In this document: one piece after another, positions 1-9,547 of the stretch
Numbering within the stretch: the first letter of the stretch is position 1
Layout: each line of letters begins with the position of its first letter
Origin: GCA-2690565 sp002457235
Lineage (GTDB): Bacteria > Verrucomicrobiota > Verrucomicrobiia > Opitutales > Coraliomargaritaceae
Direction of reading: 5' to 3'
DNA length: 64,000 nt
NCBI GenBank assembly: GCA_045565695.1
Contig: JBJLEZ010000008.1
Coordinates: 83,282-147,281 of the forward strand
Position numbers and translations under genes: made by a program
The notes under the pieces: model-generated
Databases searched by the model: none
Told to the model about the DNA's origin: nothing
The model's input: only the letters and a program-made list of their open reading frames with translations

Positions 1-1230
1 CTTACACCTCTAGGGAACAATTTAGCTGAGGCAATTATTGAAAAGCGTAAAACGAATCCCGAAATGCCTATTTTAATCGTTACTGATCCAATTAATCGGC
101 TCTATGGAGGTAATGACCCACAGTTTTTTCAAGCATTTGAAGAGTTGGGGATACCTGTTGTTTATACCGATTTATATAAACTACCTGATTCTAATAAAAT
201 CTATTCTAAACAAGTACGCTTTTGGTCTAAGTTTTACAACCTAGGCTCTAACAATAACCAGTTCCGGATCTTTCCGAATGTCGTTGAATCAAAAGCGGAA
301 CGCTTATCCTTTTCACAGTTTTTTAAAGCCTTACATTTAAAAGCAAATCACCGAAAAATTGTGATTTCTGGGTATAGAAACAGTCCATCAAAAATGATAA
401 TCGGAAGTTTCAATCCATCCGATGCAAGTTCATTTAACTCAAACTTATCCGTTTCTGTTTCGGGACCTGTTGCCGATTATGCTGCTCGTTCAGAGATTGC
501 TATTGCCGAATGGTCTGCCCTTAAAACAGAAAATTTAGTAGGCAAACGTTTTACATTAGAAGATGCATTTAGGCGAATGGATAAAGCTCTTCTTCCTCAA
601 AATCATTTTAATCAATATTCCAGCCGAAAAACGGGTATTCGTTTTATAAGTGAAGGCGCTACTTACCAAGTGATATCTAATTTATTTGAGGATGCTAAAA
701 AAGGTACAGAAATTGATATAGCGATGTTTTATTTGTCAGATCGGAAAATCATTAAGGCCATAAAGTCTGCGGCAAAAAGAGGTGCTAAAATCCGTATACT
801 GCTCGATCAAAATAAAAATGCATTTGGCTTTAAGAAGTTAGGTGTGCCAAATCGAAGTGTTGCTGATGAATTGATGCAAATGGATGAAGTCGATTCGATT
901 CAAATTCATTGGGCTTCAGAGAAATCTCGAGGGCAGTATCACTCTAAGGCTATTCGTATTTATGACGACAAACGGGATATTCTTTTCCTTGGTTCTTCTA
1001 ATTTAACCCATAGATCGATTAATAACTTTAATTTAGAAGCCAATGTTTTGTTTAATGACGTTATTACTATTAACAACGAATTCGACCTCTACTTTGAGAG
1101 TGTTTGGGATAATTCTTTAGGGTTTGAGGAAAGCTTAGAATATAAAGCACTCAAAAATCCTAAATGGATTCAGTATCTTCGATTATTTTTTTATCGAGTA
1201 CAAGAATGGACACAGTTTTCTACTTACTAG
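1..1230 (+). CDS. Phospholipase D-like protein, 5' end outside window
   Basis: The frame is open from base 1, so the gene starts left of the window; the ATG at 64 is internal or at best an alternative start. The visible 409 codons carry two HKD-type motifs. The first is HLKANHRK followed by IIGSFNPSD (around window residues 120-145), the second is YHSKAIRIYDDKRDILFLGSSNLT (around 330). Two such motifs define the phospholipase D superfamily, which includes cardiolipin synthases, phosphatidyltransferases and nucleases. I see no basis for choosing a substrate. The lysine after the first histidine is present (HxK). The gene ends convergently with the RNase III-like gene, overlapping it by 11 bases. 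Confidence 0.85.
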   Translation, partial: LTPLGNNLAEAIIEKRKTNPEMPILIVTDPINRLYGGNDPQFFQAFEELGIPVVYTDLYKLPDSNKIYSKQVRFWSKFYNLGSNNNQFRIFPNVVESKAERLSFSQFFKALHLKANHRKIVISGYRNSPSKMIIGSFNPSDASSFNSNLSVSVSGPVADYAARSEIAIAEWSALKTENLVGKRFTLEDAFRRMDKALLPQNHFNQYSSRKTGIRFISEGATYQVISNLFEDAKKGTEIDIAMFYLSDRKIIKAIKSAAKRGAKIRILLDQNKNAFGFKKLGVPNRSVADELMQMDEVDSIQIHWASEKSRGQYHSKAIRIYDDKRDILFLGSSNLTHRSINNFNLEANVLFNDVITINNEFDLYFESVWDNSLGFEESLEYKALKNPKWIQYLRLFFYRVQEWTQFSTY

Positions 1231-1540
1231 ATTTTTTCCGGATATAGCGTCCTGGTTGTTTGTTCTGCTTTTGCCTTTTAATGAAATTAGGCAACAACTG
1301 TGTTTCAATAAAATGATTGGCATTAGCCAAGCCTTCGTTTTCGAAGAGAATCCCAATTTCGCATTCAATTCTTGTTGGCTCTCCAAAATGGGATAAAAAT
1401 TCATTAGAAGTCATAGCCTGAAATACTTTTGCTCTTTCTTTACTAGAAATATTGGTTTGCTCTAAAATCCATCGTCGAGCGAATAAGGCTAGTACGGCAT
1501 CGCCAACCCAGGCAAAGTTTCTTTTTTCTTCAAGTGTCAT
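1220..1540 (-). CDS. Mini RNase III-like domain protein
   Basis: This 106-residue protein starts with MTLEEKRNFAWVGDAVLALFARRWIL, which matches the beginning of the RNase III catalytic domain (the GDAVL block found in both RNase III and Mini-III). There is no room for a double-stranded RNA-binding domain, so it resembles Mini-III in architecture. The C-terminal tail is basic (KRQKQNKQPGRYIRKKSSK), fitting an RNA-binding role, but its substrate cannot be read from sequence. It starts 7 bases after the polA stop codon, so it is probably the last gene of the tlyA-nadK-cca-polA operon. Its 3' end overlaps the convergent phospholipase D-like gene. The family call is good, the activity is inferred. 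Confidence 0.7.
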   Translation of the reverse strand: MTLEEKRNFAWVGDAVLALFARRWILEQTNISSKERAKVFQAMTSNEFLSHFGEPTRIECEIGILFENEGLANANHFIETQLLPNFIKRQKQNKQPGRYIRKKSSK

Positions 1541-1547
1541 GGATTTA

Positions 1548-4334
1548 TTAATGAGCTTCTAACCAATTATTGCCAATGCCTATATCTATTTCAAGTGGGC
1601 AGTTTAAATCGATGGCGTGCACCATTTCTGTTTTGAGTATTTCTTTTAGTGGAGATTCTTCATCGGGGTGTAAATCAAAAATAAGTTCATCGTGTACTTG
1701 TAGTAGCATTTTTGAATGTAGTTTTGCATCTGTCATTTTTTTCGAAATACGAATCATAGCAATCTTGATTAAATCAGCAGCAGTTCCTTGGATAGGCATA
1801 TTGATAGCGTTTCTTTCTGATGCAGCACGAATACTGCCATTGGATGAGTTGATATCTCTAAGGTAGCGTCTGCGGCCGAGTAGGGTGGTCACATAACCAT
1901 CTTTACGAGCCTTTTCTACTTGTTGCTTAATGTAGTTTTGAATCGTGGGGAATTGCTCAAAGTAATTATCAATGATCGCTTGTGCTTCTGTTCGCGAAAT
2001 CGTACCAAGTCTTTGTGCTAAGCCAAAAGCGGAAATACCATATGGGATGCCAAAGTTAACCATTTTTGCCGTACTGCGTTGTTCACGACTCACATCGTTT
2101 AAAGGTATTTCAAATATTTTTGCGGCAGTAGAGGCATGAATATCTTGTTTATCATTGAAAGCTTGAATCATACTCGAGTCTTCAGAAAGTGCGGCAAGGA
2201 TTCGGAGTTCAATTTGAGAGTAATCGGCACTCAAAATTTTCCAATCAGTCTGTCGTGGAATGAATGCTTTTCGTATTTTTTTCCCGTTTGCTGAACGAAT
2301 AGGAATGTTTTGTAAATTAGGATTGTTGGAGCTGAGTCGACCTGTTGAAGTTTGCACCTGCCCAAAGTTTGTGTGAATATGTTGGGTTTTCGTGTTAATT
2401 GTATGAGGTAGCGCATCAATATAAGTACTGACCAATTTGTTAAGTTGTCTATATTCTAACAGAGCAGCAGCGATTCTGTGCTTGGTGGCTAAACTAGAGA
2501 GTGTTTGTTCGTTCGTTGCATATTGGCCGGTTTTAGTTTTCTTGGGCTTTTCAGATAGTTTAAGAACTTCAAAAAGTATGACTCCGAGTTGTTTAGGTGA
2601 ATTCAGGTTAAACTCTTGTCCTGCAGTTTCATAAATTTCACTGCGAAGTTTCTCGATTTCAATAGATAAGGTATCCCCAATATTTTTCAGAGTCTTTACA
2701 CAAATATTAATGCCTTCTTTTTCCATGGCAATGAGTACAGGCAGAAGAGGTATTTCAATGTTATAAAAGACTTCAGATTGTCCCAATGATTCCAATTGCG
2801 GTTCAAGTAATTGCCATAATTGAAAAGTAATGTCGGCATCTTCAATGGCGTAATTAGTGAGTTTATCAATTTCGATGGATTCGTAATCAATAGGCTCTCC
2901 TTTTTTTGCATTAGGAGCCAGTTCAGAGAAAGGTATGGTCTTATATTGAAGGAGGTTTTCCGCTAGGATATCCAAATTGTGCCTTTGCTCAGGTTCAATA
3001 AGGGAATGGGCAATCAATGTGTCATAACATGTGCCTTTGATGGGACAGCCGTGATTCTCCAATATAGAGATATCATACTTTAAATTATGACCAATTTTTG
3101 TGGTAGCCTCGTTGCCAAATATCTCTCTGAGAAAATCCTTGTCTTCTTCATTGTAGGGCAAGAACCAGCCTTTGTTAGTTTGGGTGACAAAGGCAATCCC
3201 TATAAGTTGAGCATTATGTGTATCTAAAGAGTCGGTTTCTGTATCGAAAGCGAATATTTGGCTAGCTTTGATTGATTCCACTAAAGCCTCTTTTTCACCT
3301 TGGGTTTTTATCAAAATATACTGGGCAGGTATATCCTTTAGAGTTTTAAAGCTGTGTGTGCTTTCTGGAAGAAGCTCGGTTTGGAGAGACGTTGATTTAG
3401 AATCATTTTCTGACTCCGATTGAAGAGAGAAATTTTCTTCAGAGTCTTTTCCAATCTGAAAGTTTTCGCCGAATAATCGACGTCCGAGTGTTCGGAATTC
3501 TAATTCAGAAAAAAGACTTTCCAATTGCTCCTTAGAGGGATCATTTAAAGTGTAGTCGTCCCAATTATATATCACGGGAACTTGCTTGTTAATAATGGCT
3601 AATTCCTTGGAGAGTTTAGCTTGATCAGAGTGACTCTCTAATTGTTCTTTTTGCTTACCTTTGAGTTCATGGGTATGCTCGAGTAAATTTTCAATATTCC
3701 CATAGCTTGCTAGTAATTTAGCGGCTGTTTTAGGTCCGACTCCAGGGACTCCTGGTATATTATCTGATACGTCACCACATAGACCTAACATATCAATAAC
3801 TTGTTCTGTCTCTCGAATATCCCATTTTTCAAGTATTTCAGGGATTCCCCAAACTTCCGCACCATCTCCTTTTCTTGAGGGACGATACATTTTGACCTTT
3901 TCCGTTACTAGTTGGCCAAAGTCTTTATCTGGAGTGACCATATAAATGGAGTCAAAGCCTTCATTTTCTGCTTTATGTGCGAGCGTGCCAATAATGTCAT
4001 CGGCTTCATAGCCGTCCATTTTGATGATAGGTATATTAAATCCTTGAGCGATAGTTTCGATGTAAGGAAGGGCAATACTCAAATCCTCAGGCATGGCTTC
4101 TCTATTTGCTTTGTATTCTGGATGAAGTTCATGTCGTGCGGTGGGTGCGGAGGTATCAAAGGCAATGGCTAAGTGAGTCGGTTTTTGCTTTTGAATTAAA
4201 TCAATTAATGTTGCGGTAAAGCCATAAGCAGCCGAGGTATTCATACCTTTTGAATTAAAAATCGGACTGCGTATCAAGGCGAAGTGGGCTCGATAGGCAA
4301 GCGCCATGCCGTCCAATAAAAATAATTTTTTCAT
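1548..4334 (-). CDS. polA: DNA polymerase I
   Basis: A 928-residue, full-length family A polymerase for repair and Okazaki fragment processing. Three parts are visible. The 5'-3' exonuclease/flap domain (about 1-290) has GYEADDIIGTLA and GDVSDNIPGVPGVGPKTA. The 3'-5' proofreading domain (about 350-530) keeps the acidic residues in FAFDTETDSLD, GHNLKYD and YAIEDADITFQLW, so proofreading is likely active. The polymerase domain has motif A SADYSQIELR, the O-helix REQRSTAKMVNFGIPYG and motif C VHDEL at about 880. It follows cca after a 16-base gap and precedes the RNase III-like gene by 7 bases, consistent with one transcript. Confidence 0.98.
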   Translation of the reverse strand: MKKLFLLDGMALAYRAHFALIRSPIFNSKGMNTSAAYGFTATLIDLIQKQKPTHLAIAFDTSAPTARHELHPEYKANREAMPEDLSIALPYIETIAQGFNIPIIKMDGYEADDIIGTLAHKAENEGFDSIYMVTPDKDFGQLVTEKVKMYRPSRKGDGAEVWGIPEILEKWDIRETEQVIDMLGLCGDVSDNIPGVPGVGPKTAAKLLASYGNIENLLEHTHELKGKQKEQLESHSDQAKLSKELAIINKQVPVIYNWDDYTLNDPSKEQLESLFSELEFRTLGRRLFGENFQIGKDSEENFSLQSESENDSKSTSLQTELLPESTHSFKTLKDIPAQYILIKTQGEKEALVESIKASQIFAFDTETDSLDTHNAQLIGIAFVTQTNKGWFLPYNEEDKDFLREIFGNEATTKIGHNLKYDISILENHGCPIKGTCYDTLIAHSLIEPEQRHNLDILAENLLQYKTIPFSELAPNAKKGEPIDYESIEIDKLTNYAIEDADITFQLWQLLEPQLESLGQSEVFYNIEIPLLPVLIAMEKEGINICVKTLKNIGDTLSIEIEKLRSEIYETAGQEFNLNSPKQLGVILFEVLKLSEKPKKTKTGQYATNEQTLSSLATKHRIAAALLEYRQLNKLVSTYIDALPHTINTKTQHIHTNFGQVQTSTGRLSSNNPNLQNIPIRSANGKKIRKAFIPRQTDWKILSADYSQIELRILAALSEDSSMIQAFNDKQDIHASTAAKIFEIPLNDVSREQRSTAKMVNFGIPYGISAFGLAQRLGTISRTEAQAIIDNYFEQFPTIQNYIKQQVEKARKDGYVTTLLGRRRYLRDINSSNGSIRAASERNAINMPIQGTAADLIKIAMIRISKKMTDAKLHSKMLLQVHDELIFDLHPDEESPLKEILKTEMVHAIDLNCPLEIDIGIGNNWLEAH

Positions 4335-4350
4335 AAGTGGGAGTTTTTTC

Positions 4351-5743
4351 TTAATGTAAGGAATTATGCTTTGCTAAAAGGGATTTTAGATAAATTAAGC
4401 CATCGGTTTCGTTATCAAAAATTCCATCTAGTTGAGCTTCGAAGCATTCTTTGAGTAGGGTCTTAAATAGTGGACTAGGTTTTAAATTTTCGGAGATTAA
4501 ATGTCTACCCAATATAATTGGTTTTGGAGCACTTGCCTTCAATTCTAATTGAAGGGATCGTTCAGCTAACCATTCGCTGACGGGATCTTCCGTGACTTTA
4601 ATGGGAGGTCTTCCTAATTGATCTGCCTTAAATACCCTGATTAATCGGTCGATTCGCTTCACTTTATTGGCTAATCGTCTAATGGCGGAATCACCAGAGT
4701 GATTTGTGTATAAATTATGAGGACGCATATGTTCAGAAACCAGTGGTAGTACTTCATCAAAGACTTATTTTTTGCTCAGTCATCCTTGCTAGAAATGACT
4801 TTGCTACACCGACACCTTCAACATCATGTTGTGGGCTTCGAATTTTGCCGTCATCGCATTGAACGGTGGTTGTGGCTTTACCCATATCATGACAAAGGAC
4901 GGCTAAGCCGACTATTAAGTCTTCCCAATCTTCTCCGATTCTATTTTGGGCAAATGCATTCATGCAATGTTTGGTATGTTCCCATACTGTTCCTTCTGGG
5001 TGCCATTCAGGATCTTGCTCACATTGGGTTAGTCCAGATAATTCAGGAAAATAAGACAGCCACTGACAATCTTCTAAAAACTGTAGTCCGAGGGAGATTG
5101 TTTCACCTTTAAGCAATAGTTTTTTCCATTCTTCCCAAATACGCTCTTTGGGAATTTCATAAGGCGTTAGAGATTGGCATAGCTTCAAAGTCTGGGAGTC
5201 AACCGAGAGTTTAAAGCGAGCGATAAATTGCATAGCTCTTAAGACTCTTAACGGATCTTCGCTAAATGCAGGGGAAATATGCCTCAGGTGTTTATTGGAT
5301 AGATCATCGATGCCATTGTAGGGATCATAAAGCATTTCTTTGTTAAGATCGTAGCTTATGGCATTTATAGTAAAGTCTCTGCGCAGGGCTGCATCTTTTG
5401 GGTGCATGAAAGGATCTCCAGAAATTTTAAAATCAGTATGCTTAAGTCCAGTTTTGGATTCTTTTCTAGGTAGACTGATGTCAATAGAATAGCCTTTTAA
5501 TAGATAAACGCCAAAATTTTTTCCAACGGTATCAATTTTAAAATTTTTGGATAAAATTGATTCAATAGTTTCCGGAGGCAGTTTGTATATTTCAATATCG
5601 ATATCTTTGGGAGCGATTCCAAGAAGACTATCACGAACACAGCCACCGACTAAATAAATTTCAGCACCGTGTTTTTTAAATAATTGAGTGATTTGCTCTA
5701 CGGCCGATTTCTGTTGATCTGAAAATTGTTCTAAAAGCTTCAC
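4351..5743 (-). CDS. cca: CCA tRNA nucleotidyltransferase with an in-gene +1 shift at CTT TGA
   Basis: The enzyme adds or repairs the CCA end of tRNAs. The N-terminal part (5743 down to 4757, 328 residues) has the nucleotidyltransferase signature LVGGCVRDSLLG with DIDIEIY, the RRDFTINAI block, and an HD domain (WHPEGTVWEHT, LCHDMGK). This frame ends at TGA 4757-4759. The rest of the domain continues in the +1 frame as DEVLPLVSEHMRPHNLY and runs to 4351. Skipping one T in CTTTGATGAA rebuilds one continuous protein of 463 residues, a plausible length. CTT TGA is the frameshift motif of the release factor 2 gene. Programmed shift, recent mutation and sequencing error are all possible. The gene starts 6 bases after the nadK stop. 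Confidence 0.85.
4757..4762 (-). other. Candidate +1 frameshift site CTT TGA in cca
   Basis: On the minus strand the zero frame reads ATA AGT CTT TGA TGA, with a stop. If the Leu-tRNA on CTT slips forward by one base, the frame becomes CTT (T) GAT GAA GTA, giving Leu-Asp-Glu-Val and the missing C-terminal part of the enzyme. The sequence CUU UGA is the slip site in prfB of many bacteria. Unlike prfB, there is no AGGGGG-type Shine-Dalgarno element directly 5' of the site; the nearest AGG lies about 20 bases upstream. The stop is also followed by T rather than C. Confidence 0.4.
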
Positions 5744-5749
5744 AATTGA

Positions 5750-6583
5750 TTAGCGTACAGTCGGATCACCCCAATTTAATTTATCTCTAACAATCGAAAA
5801 ATGTGTATTGGCTTGGTTGTGAATGAGAGGAAATCTTTCTTTGGCGAGTTGAATACTGATCGAGCTTAAGGATTTTTTTTTGAAATATTTTTTGCCATCG
5901 ATCGAGACTAATGGTTCTGCTGGTAAATCATCAAATAAGACTTCTATAGGTGTTTTTGAATCAAAGATCACAGAACGGTTTCCAAGGGTATGCGGACAAA
6001 TGGGTGTCATTGCGATAGCTTCTACATTTGGGCTTATGATAGGTCCACCAGCGGAAAGATTATAAGCGGTAGATCCAGTGGGTGTAGCAAAGATAAGTCC
6101 ATCGCAATGGTATTCAGAAATAAGTCTTTGTTCTGATTTTACTTTTAAGCGAATTAATCCTCGATTTTCACTTTCTTTGATGACTAGGTCATTCAAAGCA
6201 AATGCAGTTTCGCCCGTATTTGACTGACAAAAAAGAATAGAGCGTTCTTCGACTGAATAATCTCCTTCAAGAATGGAGGAAAAATCTTCGATTAATTGAT
6301 TTGGCGTGTAAGTAGCGAGAAAGCCGAGTTTTCCAATATTAATACCCAGAACTTTTGTTTGACAATGAATAGAGGCATCTAGAACCCCAAGCAAGGTGCC
6401 ATCGCCACCGATAACACAACATAAATCAACGTTCTTTAAGCAATCTATCTCTAAAGGGTATTGGGTAATAAACTGAGTTTTCTTTCCTTGAGCCTGTGCA
6501 ATATCAGCTAGTGCTTCAGCGGTGGACTGAGCGTTTGGTTTTGATAAGTTAATTACAAATGCTATGCTTTGTATAGGAGTCAT
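5750..6583 (-). CDS. nadK: NAD kinase
   Basis: NAD kinase phosphorylates NAD to NADP in the cytoplasm. The protein carries the GGDG nucleotide motif in CCVIGGDGTLLGV and the family block ATPTGSTAYNLSAGGP, in the usual order and spacing. I chose the ATG at 6583 (MTPIQSIAFVINLS, 277 residues), because it begins at the Rossmann-like first strand and leaves a 20-base gap to tlyA. An upstream ATG at 6628 would overlap tlyA by 25 bases and add 15 residues without similarity to the family. It lies between tlyA and cca, 6 bases from the latter. Confidence 0.95.
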   Translation of the reverse strand: MTPIQSIAFVINLSKPNAQSTAEALADIAQAQGKKTQFITQYPLEIDCLKNVDLCCVIGGDGTLLGVLDASIHCQTKVLGINIGKLGFLATYTPNQLIEDFSSILEGDYSVEERSILFCQSNTGETAFALNDLVIKESENRGLIRLKVKSEQRLISEYHCDGLIFATPTGSTAYNLSAGGPIISPNVEAIAMTPICPHTLGNRSVIFDSKTPIEVLFDDLPAEPLVSIDGKKYFKKKSLSSISIQLAKERFPLIHNQANTHFSIVRDKLNWGDPTVR

Positions 6584-6603
6584 TTTAAATACAACAGTGT
6601 CAG

Positions 6604-7377
6604 TTATTGTTCTGTTGTGACAATACATGTTTTTGTCAAACCAACAAGAAATTCTTTATTTCCATCTGTGCCTTTAATAGGTGAATCAATATGCCCAATA
6701 ATTTTTGAATTAGGTAGTGAATTTTTGCAAAAGCTGAGGAGATCTTCTAAAACCCTTTGGTGTATTTTTGGGTTTTTTATAATTCCTTTTCCTTCATCAA
6801 CTTCATGTTTTTCGGCTTCAAATTGAGGTTTTATTAATGCGATAAGAATACCATTTTCGCCCAATACTGTCCATACAGCAGGTAGAATTTTTTTTAAAGA
6901 TATGAAGGATAGATCCATAACGATTCTTGGATATTCATCATGTGGTAAGTCGCTAGCTTTTAAATAGCGGGCATTTAACTTCTCTATATTGGTGACTCTG
7001 CAATCTTGAATTAATTTATTATGCAGCTGTGCTCGTCCGACATCAATACACGTGACGTGCTTAGCCCCATTTTGTAAACAGCAATCCGTGAACCCACCTG
7101 TAGATGCTCCTACATCTAAGACCAAACAATCTTGCATGGATATTGAAAACTGTAGAATGAAGCCTTCAAGTTTTTCTCCACCGCGACTGACAAAGCGAGG
7201 TGGTTCTATAATTCGAATAGGAGCGTCACACTGTACCATCTGGCCAGGTTTATCCAGCCTTTGAGTTTCTTGCATGACTTTTCCTGCGAGAATCAAAGCT
7301 TTGGCCTTAGAGCGTGAGTCTACTAAATTGTTGTCGACTAACCACTCATCTAATCGAAGTTTTTTCTTTTTTGTCAC
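6604..7377 (-). CDS. tlyA: TlyA-family rRNA 2'-O-methyltransferase
   Basis: The 257-residue protein has an N-terminal S4 RNA-binding domain (RLDEWLVDNNLVDSRSKAKALI) and an FtsJ-like methyltransferase domain with the SAM motif LDVGASTGGFTDC at about 85-100. Members of the TlyA family methylate cytidine 2'-OH groups of 16S and/or 23S rRNA; older annotations call them hemolysins. The start codon is GTG (7375-7377), directly before the basic stretch TKKKKLRL; I see no ATG upstream in frame. It is the first gene of the minus-strand operon reaching polA and faces away from rsmJ, another rRNA methyltransferase gene. Confidence 0.92.
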   Translation of the reverse strand: MTKKKKLRLDEWLVDNNLVDSRSKAKALILAGKVMQETQRLDKPGQMVQCDAPIRIIEPPRFVSRGGEKLEGFILQFSISMQDCLVLDVGASTGGFTDCCLQNGAKHVTCIDVGRAQLHNKLIQDCRVTNIEKLNARYLKASDLPHDEYPRIVMDLSFISLKKILPAVWTVLGENGILIALIKPQFEAEKHEVDEGKGIIKNPKIHQRVLEDLLSFCKNSLPNSKIIGHIDSPIKGTDGNKEFLVGLTKTCIVTTEQ

Positions 7378-7482
7378 TATTTTAGAGTTCGGATGTATTG
7401 AATAGGATGGAGTCTTTATCTCGACTTGGTGCTTGCTATATTTTGGTAAATTTTAATTCATAAGACTCCATAACTTAGTTTT

Positions 7483-8322
7483 ATGAAGAGACCAATAGAT
7501 ACATTGATTTGTGTGAATAAGGCAAACAAAGATTTAGCTGAAGCCTATGCTAAAATTTTAAACATTACTTTCTGTGAAACTGAGTTAGGCGATGAATTGT
7601 CTAATAAGGCTTTTGCAAAAAGTTTATCGAATATAACATCAAAAGACTGCATTATGCTTATGGATGAAGCAGGGCTGCATTTACAAATGTTGCATCCATC
7701 TGTCTTTAAAATACAGGTGAATTTTCTTTCATCACAAATGGAATACAGACGCATAAAGGGTGGTGGAAGAAATCAATTAATTGCTAAGGCAGTAGGGCTG
7801 AAATCAAATGTATCTCCAGTTGTTTTAGATGGGACTGCTGGTTTAGGTAAGGATGCTTTTGTTTTAGCCAGTTTAGGTTGCCATGTTTACATGGCTGAGC
7901 GGAATCCTTGGGTTCGTCTACTTTTAGAAGATGGCTTAAGGAGGGCATCTATTATTGCGGAAAATAATCCTGATTTAAAATCTATTCTAGAGCGTTTAAA
8001 ACTGCTTGGAAGTGATGCTATTGAGTTATTTAAATCTCAGCATATGGAATCAGTGGGGATTATTTATTTAGATCCGATGTTCCCCCATCCAGAGAAAAGA
8101 GCTCTTGTAAAAAAAGATATGCAAATGTTGCAGTTTCTTGTCGGTGAAGATGAAGATGCTGAAGATTTACTTAACAGTGCCTTATCGACAAAGGTAGAAA
8201 GAATAGTAGTGAAACGACCACGAACAGATCAGGCGATAGCTTCTAAGCAAGTAAGTTATGTATTAGAGGGGAAGCGAAATCGATATGATATCTATTTACA
8301 ATCGGGTGAAAGTAGAATTTAA
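7483..8322 (+). CDS. rsmJ: 16S rRNA (guanine-N2)-methyltransferase RsmJ
   Basis: The 279-residue protein matches the RsmJ (YhiQ) family, which methylates G1516 in the E. coli numbering of 16S rRNA. Visible marks are the SAM-binding block LDGTAGLGKDAFVLASLGCHV followed by AERNP, and the family signature YLDPMFPHPEKRALVKKDMQ in which DPMFPH replaces the DPPY of other N-methyltransferases. The N-terminal part of about 90 residues is less conserved, as usual in the family. It is divergent from tlyA, with 105 bases between them that probably hold both promoters. Confidence 0.93.
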   Translation: MKRPIDTLICVNKANKDLAEAYAKILNITFCETELGDELSNKAFAKSLSNITSKDCIMLMDEAGLHLQMLHPSVFKIQVNFLSSQMEYRRIKGGGRNQLIAKAVGLKSNVSPVVLDGTAGLGKDAFVLASLGCHVYMAERNPWVRLLLEDGLRRASIIAENNPDLKSILERLKLLGSDAIELFKSQHMESVGIIYLDPMFPHPEKRALVKKDMQMLQFLVGEDEDAEDLLNSALSTKVERIVVKRPRTDQAIASKQVSYVLEGKRNRYDIYLQSGESRI

Positions 8323-8397
8323 ATAATTTATAATTAGGAATACACATAACGTGTAATAATAATTGAATAAATAACATAACAGAGATAGTTAAAAATA

Positions 8398-9507
8398 ATG
8401 GATTCAAGATACTTAAAATTAGCAGATGTGCTGACTCAACACTCGATTGATCTTAAAAAGGGTGAGAGGGTCTTGATCGATGTATATGATATTCCTGAAG
8501 CGATGGTTATAGCTTTGATCCGTTCAGTGAGGTCAAAAGGTGGCATCCCTTATGTGAATTTGAATAATGGTCGCATTCAGAGAGAGTTGGTTACCCATTT
8601 GGACGATGGACAATTTGACCGGCAATCTGCATGGCAATTACAACAGATGAAAGGAATGGATGGCTACATTGCCATTCGTGGTTCAGATAATATTTACGAA
8701 ATGTCTGATGTGGATGCCAAGAATATGGTGGCTTTTTCTCGATCGATGAAAGCTACATTAGATCATAGGGTGAATAAAACAAAGTGGGTGATACTACGTT
8801 GGCCCACTGCGTCTATGGCTCAACAGGCATTAATGAGTTCAGAAAGTTTTGCAGATTTCTTTTTTCAAGTTTGTACCTTTGATTATAAGAAAATGAAAAA
8901 GGGAATGCTACGATTAGAAAATTTGATGTCCAAGACGGACAAAGTGGAAATCAAAGGATCAGGAGTAGACTTAAGCTTTTCGATTAAAGGGATTGGTGCG
9001 GTTGCTTGTGGTGGGAGTAAAAATATCCCCGATGGTGAAGTCTTTTCGTGCCCAGTTAAAAATTCTGTAGAAGGAACAATCTCTTATAATGCACCAACGG
9101 TATATCGAGGAATTTCTTTTGATAATATTGCTCTAACTTTCAAAAAAGGTAAAATAGTGGATGCAAGGGCGAACAATACAAAAGCCCTAAATGAGATTTT
9201 AGATTCTGATCGTGGGGCACGATTTATTGGAGAATTTGCTATTGGTTTCAATCCATTGATAAAAGAACCGATGCGTGATATTTTATTTGATGAAAAAATA
9301 TCTGGCTCGTTTCATTTCACCCCAGGTCAAGCTTATGAGGAAGCAGACAACGGGAACCGCTCGCAGGTACATTGGGATATGGTACATATTCAAAGACCTG
9401 AATATGGTGGTGGGTCTATTTATTTTGATGGAAAACTTATCCGCAAAGATGGCTTATTTGTTAAAAAAGATCTGCTCTGTCTAAATCCAGATCAGTTATT
9501 AGCTTAA
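8398..9507 (+). CDS. Aminopeptidase, M29 family
   Basis: A cytoplasmic metallo-aminopeptidase of peptidase family M29 (AmpS/PepS/AmpT group), 369 residues. The N-terminal domain begins with the typical LADVLTQHSIDLKKGERVLID. The C-terminal metal site is recognisable: GEFAIGFNP, then HFTPGQAYEEADNGN and SQVHWDMV, which supply the Glu, His, Tyr and Asp ligands. The family removes N-terminal residues with broad specificity and a divalent metal. It ends convergently with rph, 40 bases away. No signal peptide is visible. Confidence 0.9.
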   Translation: MDSRYLKLADVLTQHSIDLKKGERVLIDVYDIPEAMVIALIRSVRSKGGIPYVNLNNGRIQRELVTHLDDGQFDRQSAWQLQQMKGMDGYIAIRGSDNIYEMSDVDAKNMVAFSRSMKATLDHRVNKTKWVILRWPTASMAQQALMSSESFADFFFQVCTFDYKKMKKGMLRLENLMSKTDKVEIKGSGVDLSFSIKGIGAVACGGSKNIPDGEVFSCPVKNSVEGTISYNAPTVYRGISFDNIALTFKKGKIVDARANNTKALNEILDSDRGARFIGEFAIGFNPLIKEPMRDILFDEKISGSFHFTPGQAYEEADNGNRSQVHWDMVHIQRPEYGGGSIYFDGKLIRKDGLFVKKDLLCLNPDQLLA

Positions 9508-9547
9508 TCGATGCGAATTCTTATATAAGAGTGCCGTATGCACAATT

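Noticed and set aside
4745..4760. Polymerase slippage on the A6 run in cca as the cause of frame change
   Set aside because: Adding or removing A in this run leads directly into TAA in the target frame, so the change must lie after it, at the CTTTGA.
4786..5112. 108-codon open frame on the plus strand
   Set aside because: It lies opposite cca, whose protein is clearly recognisable; the plus frame has no family features.
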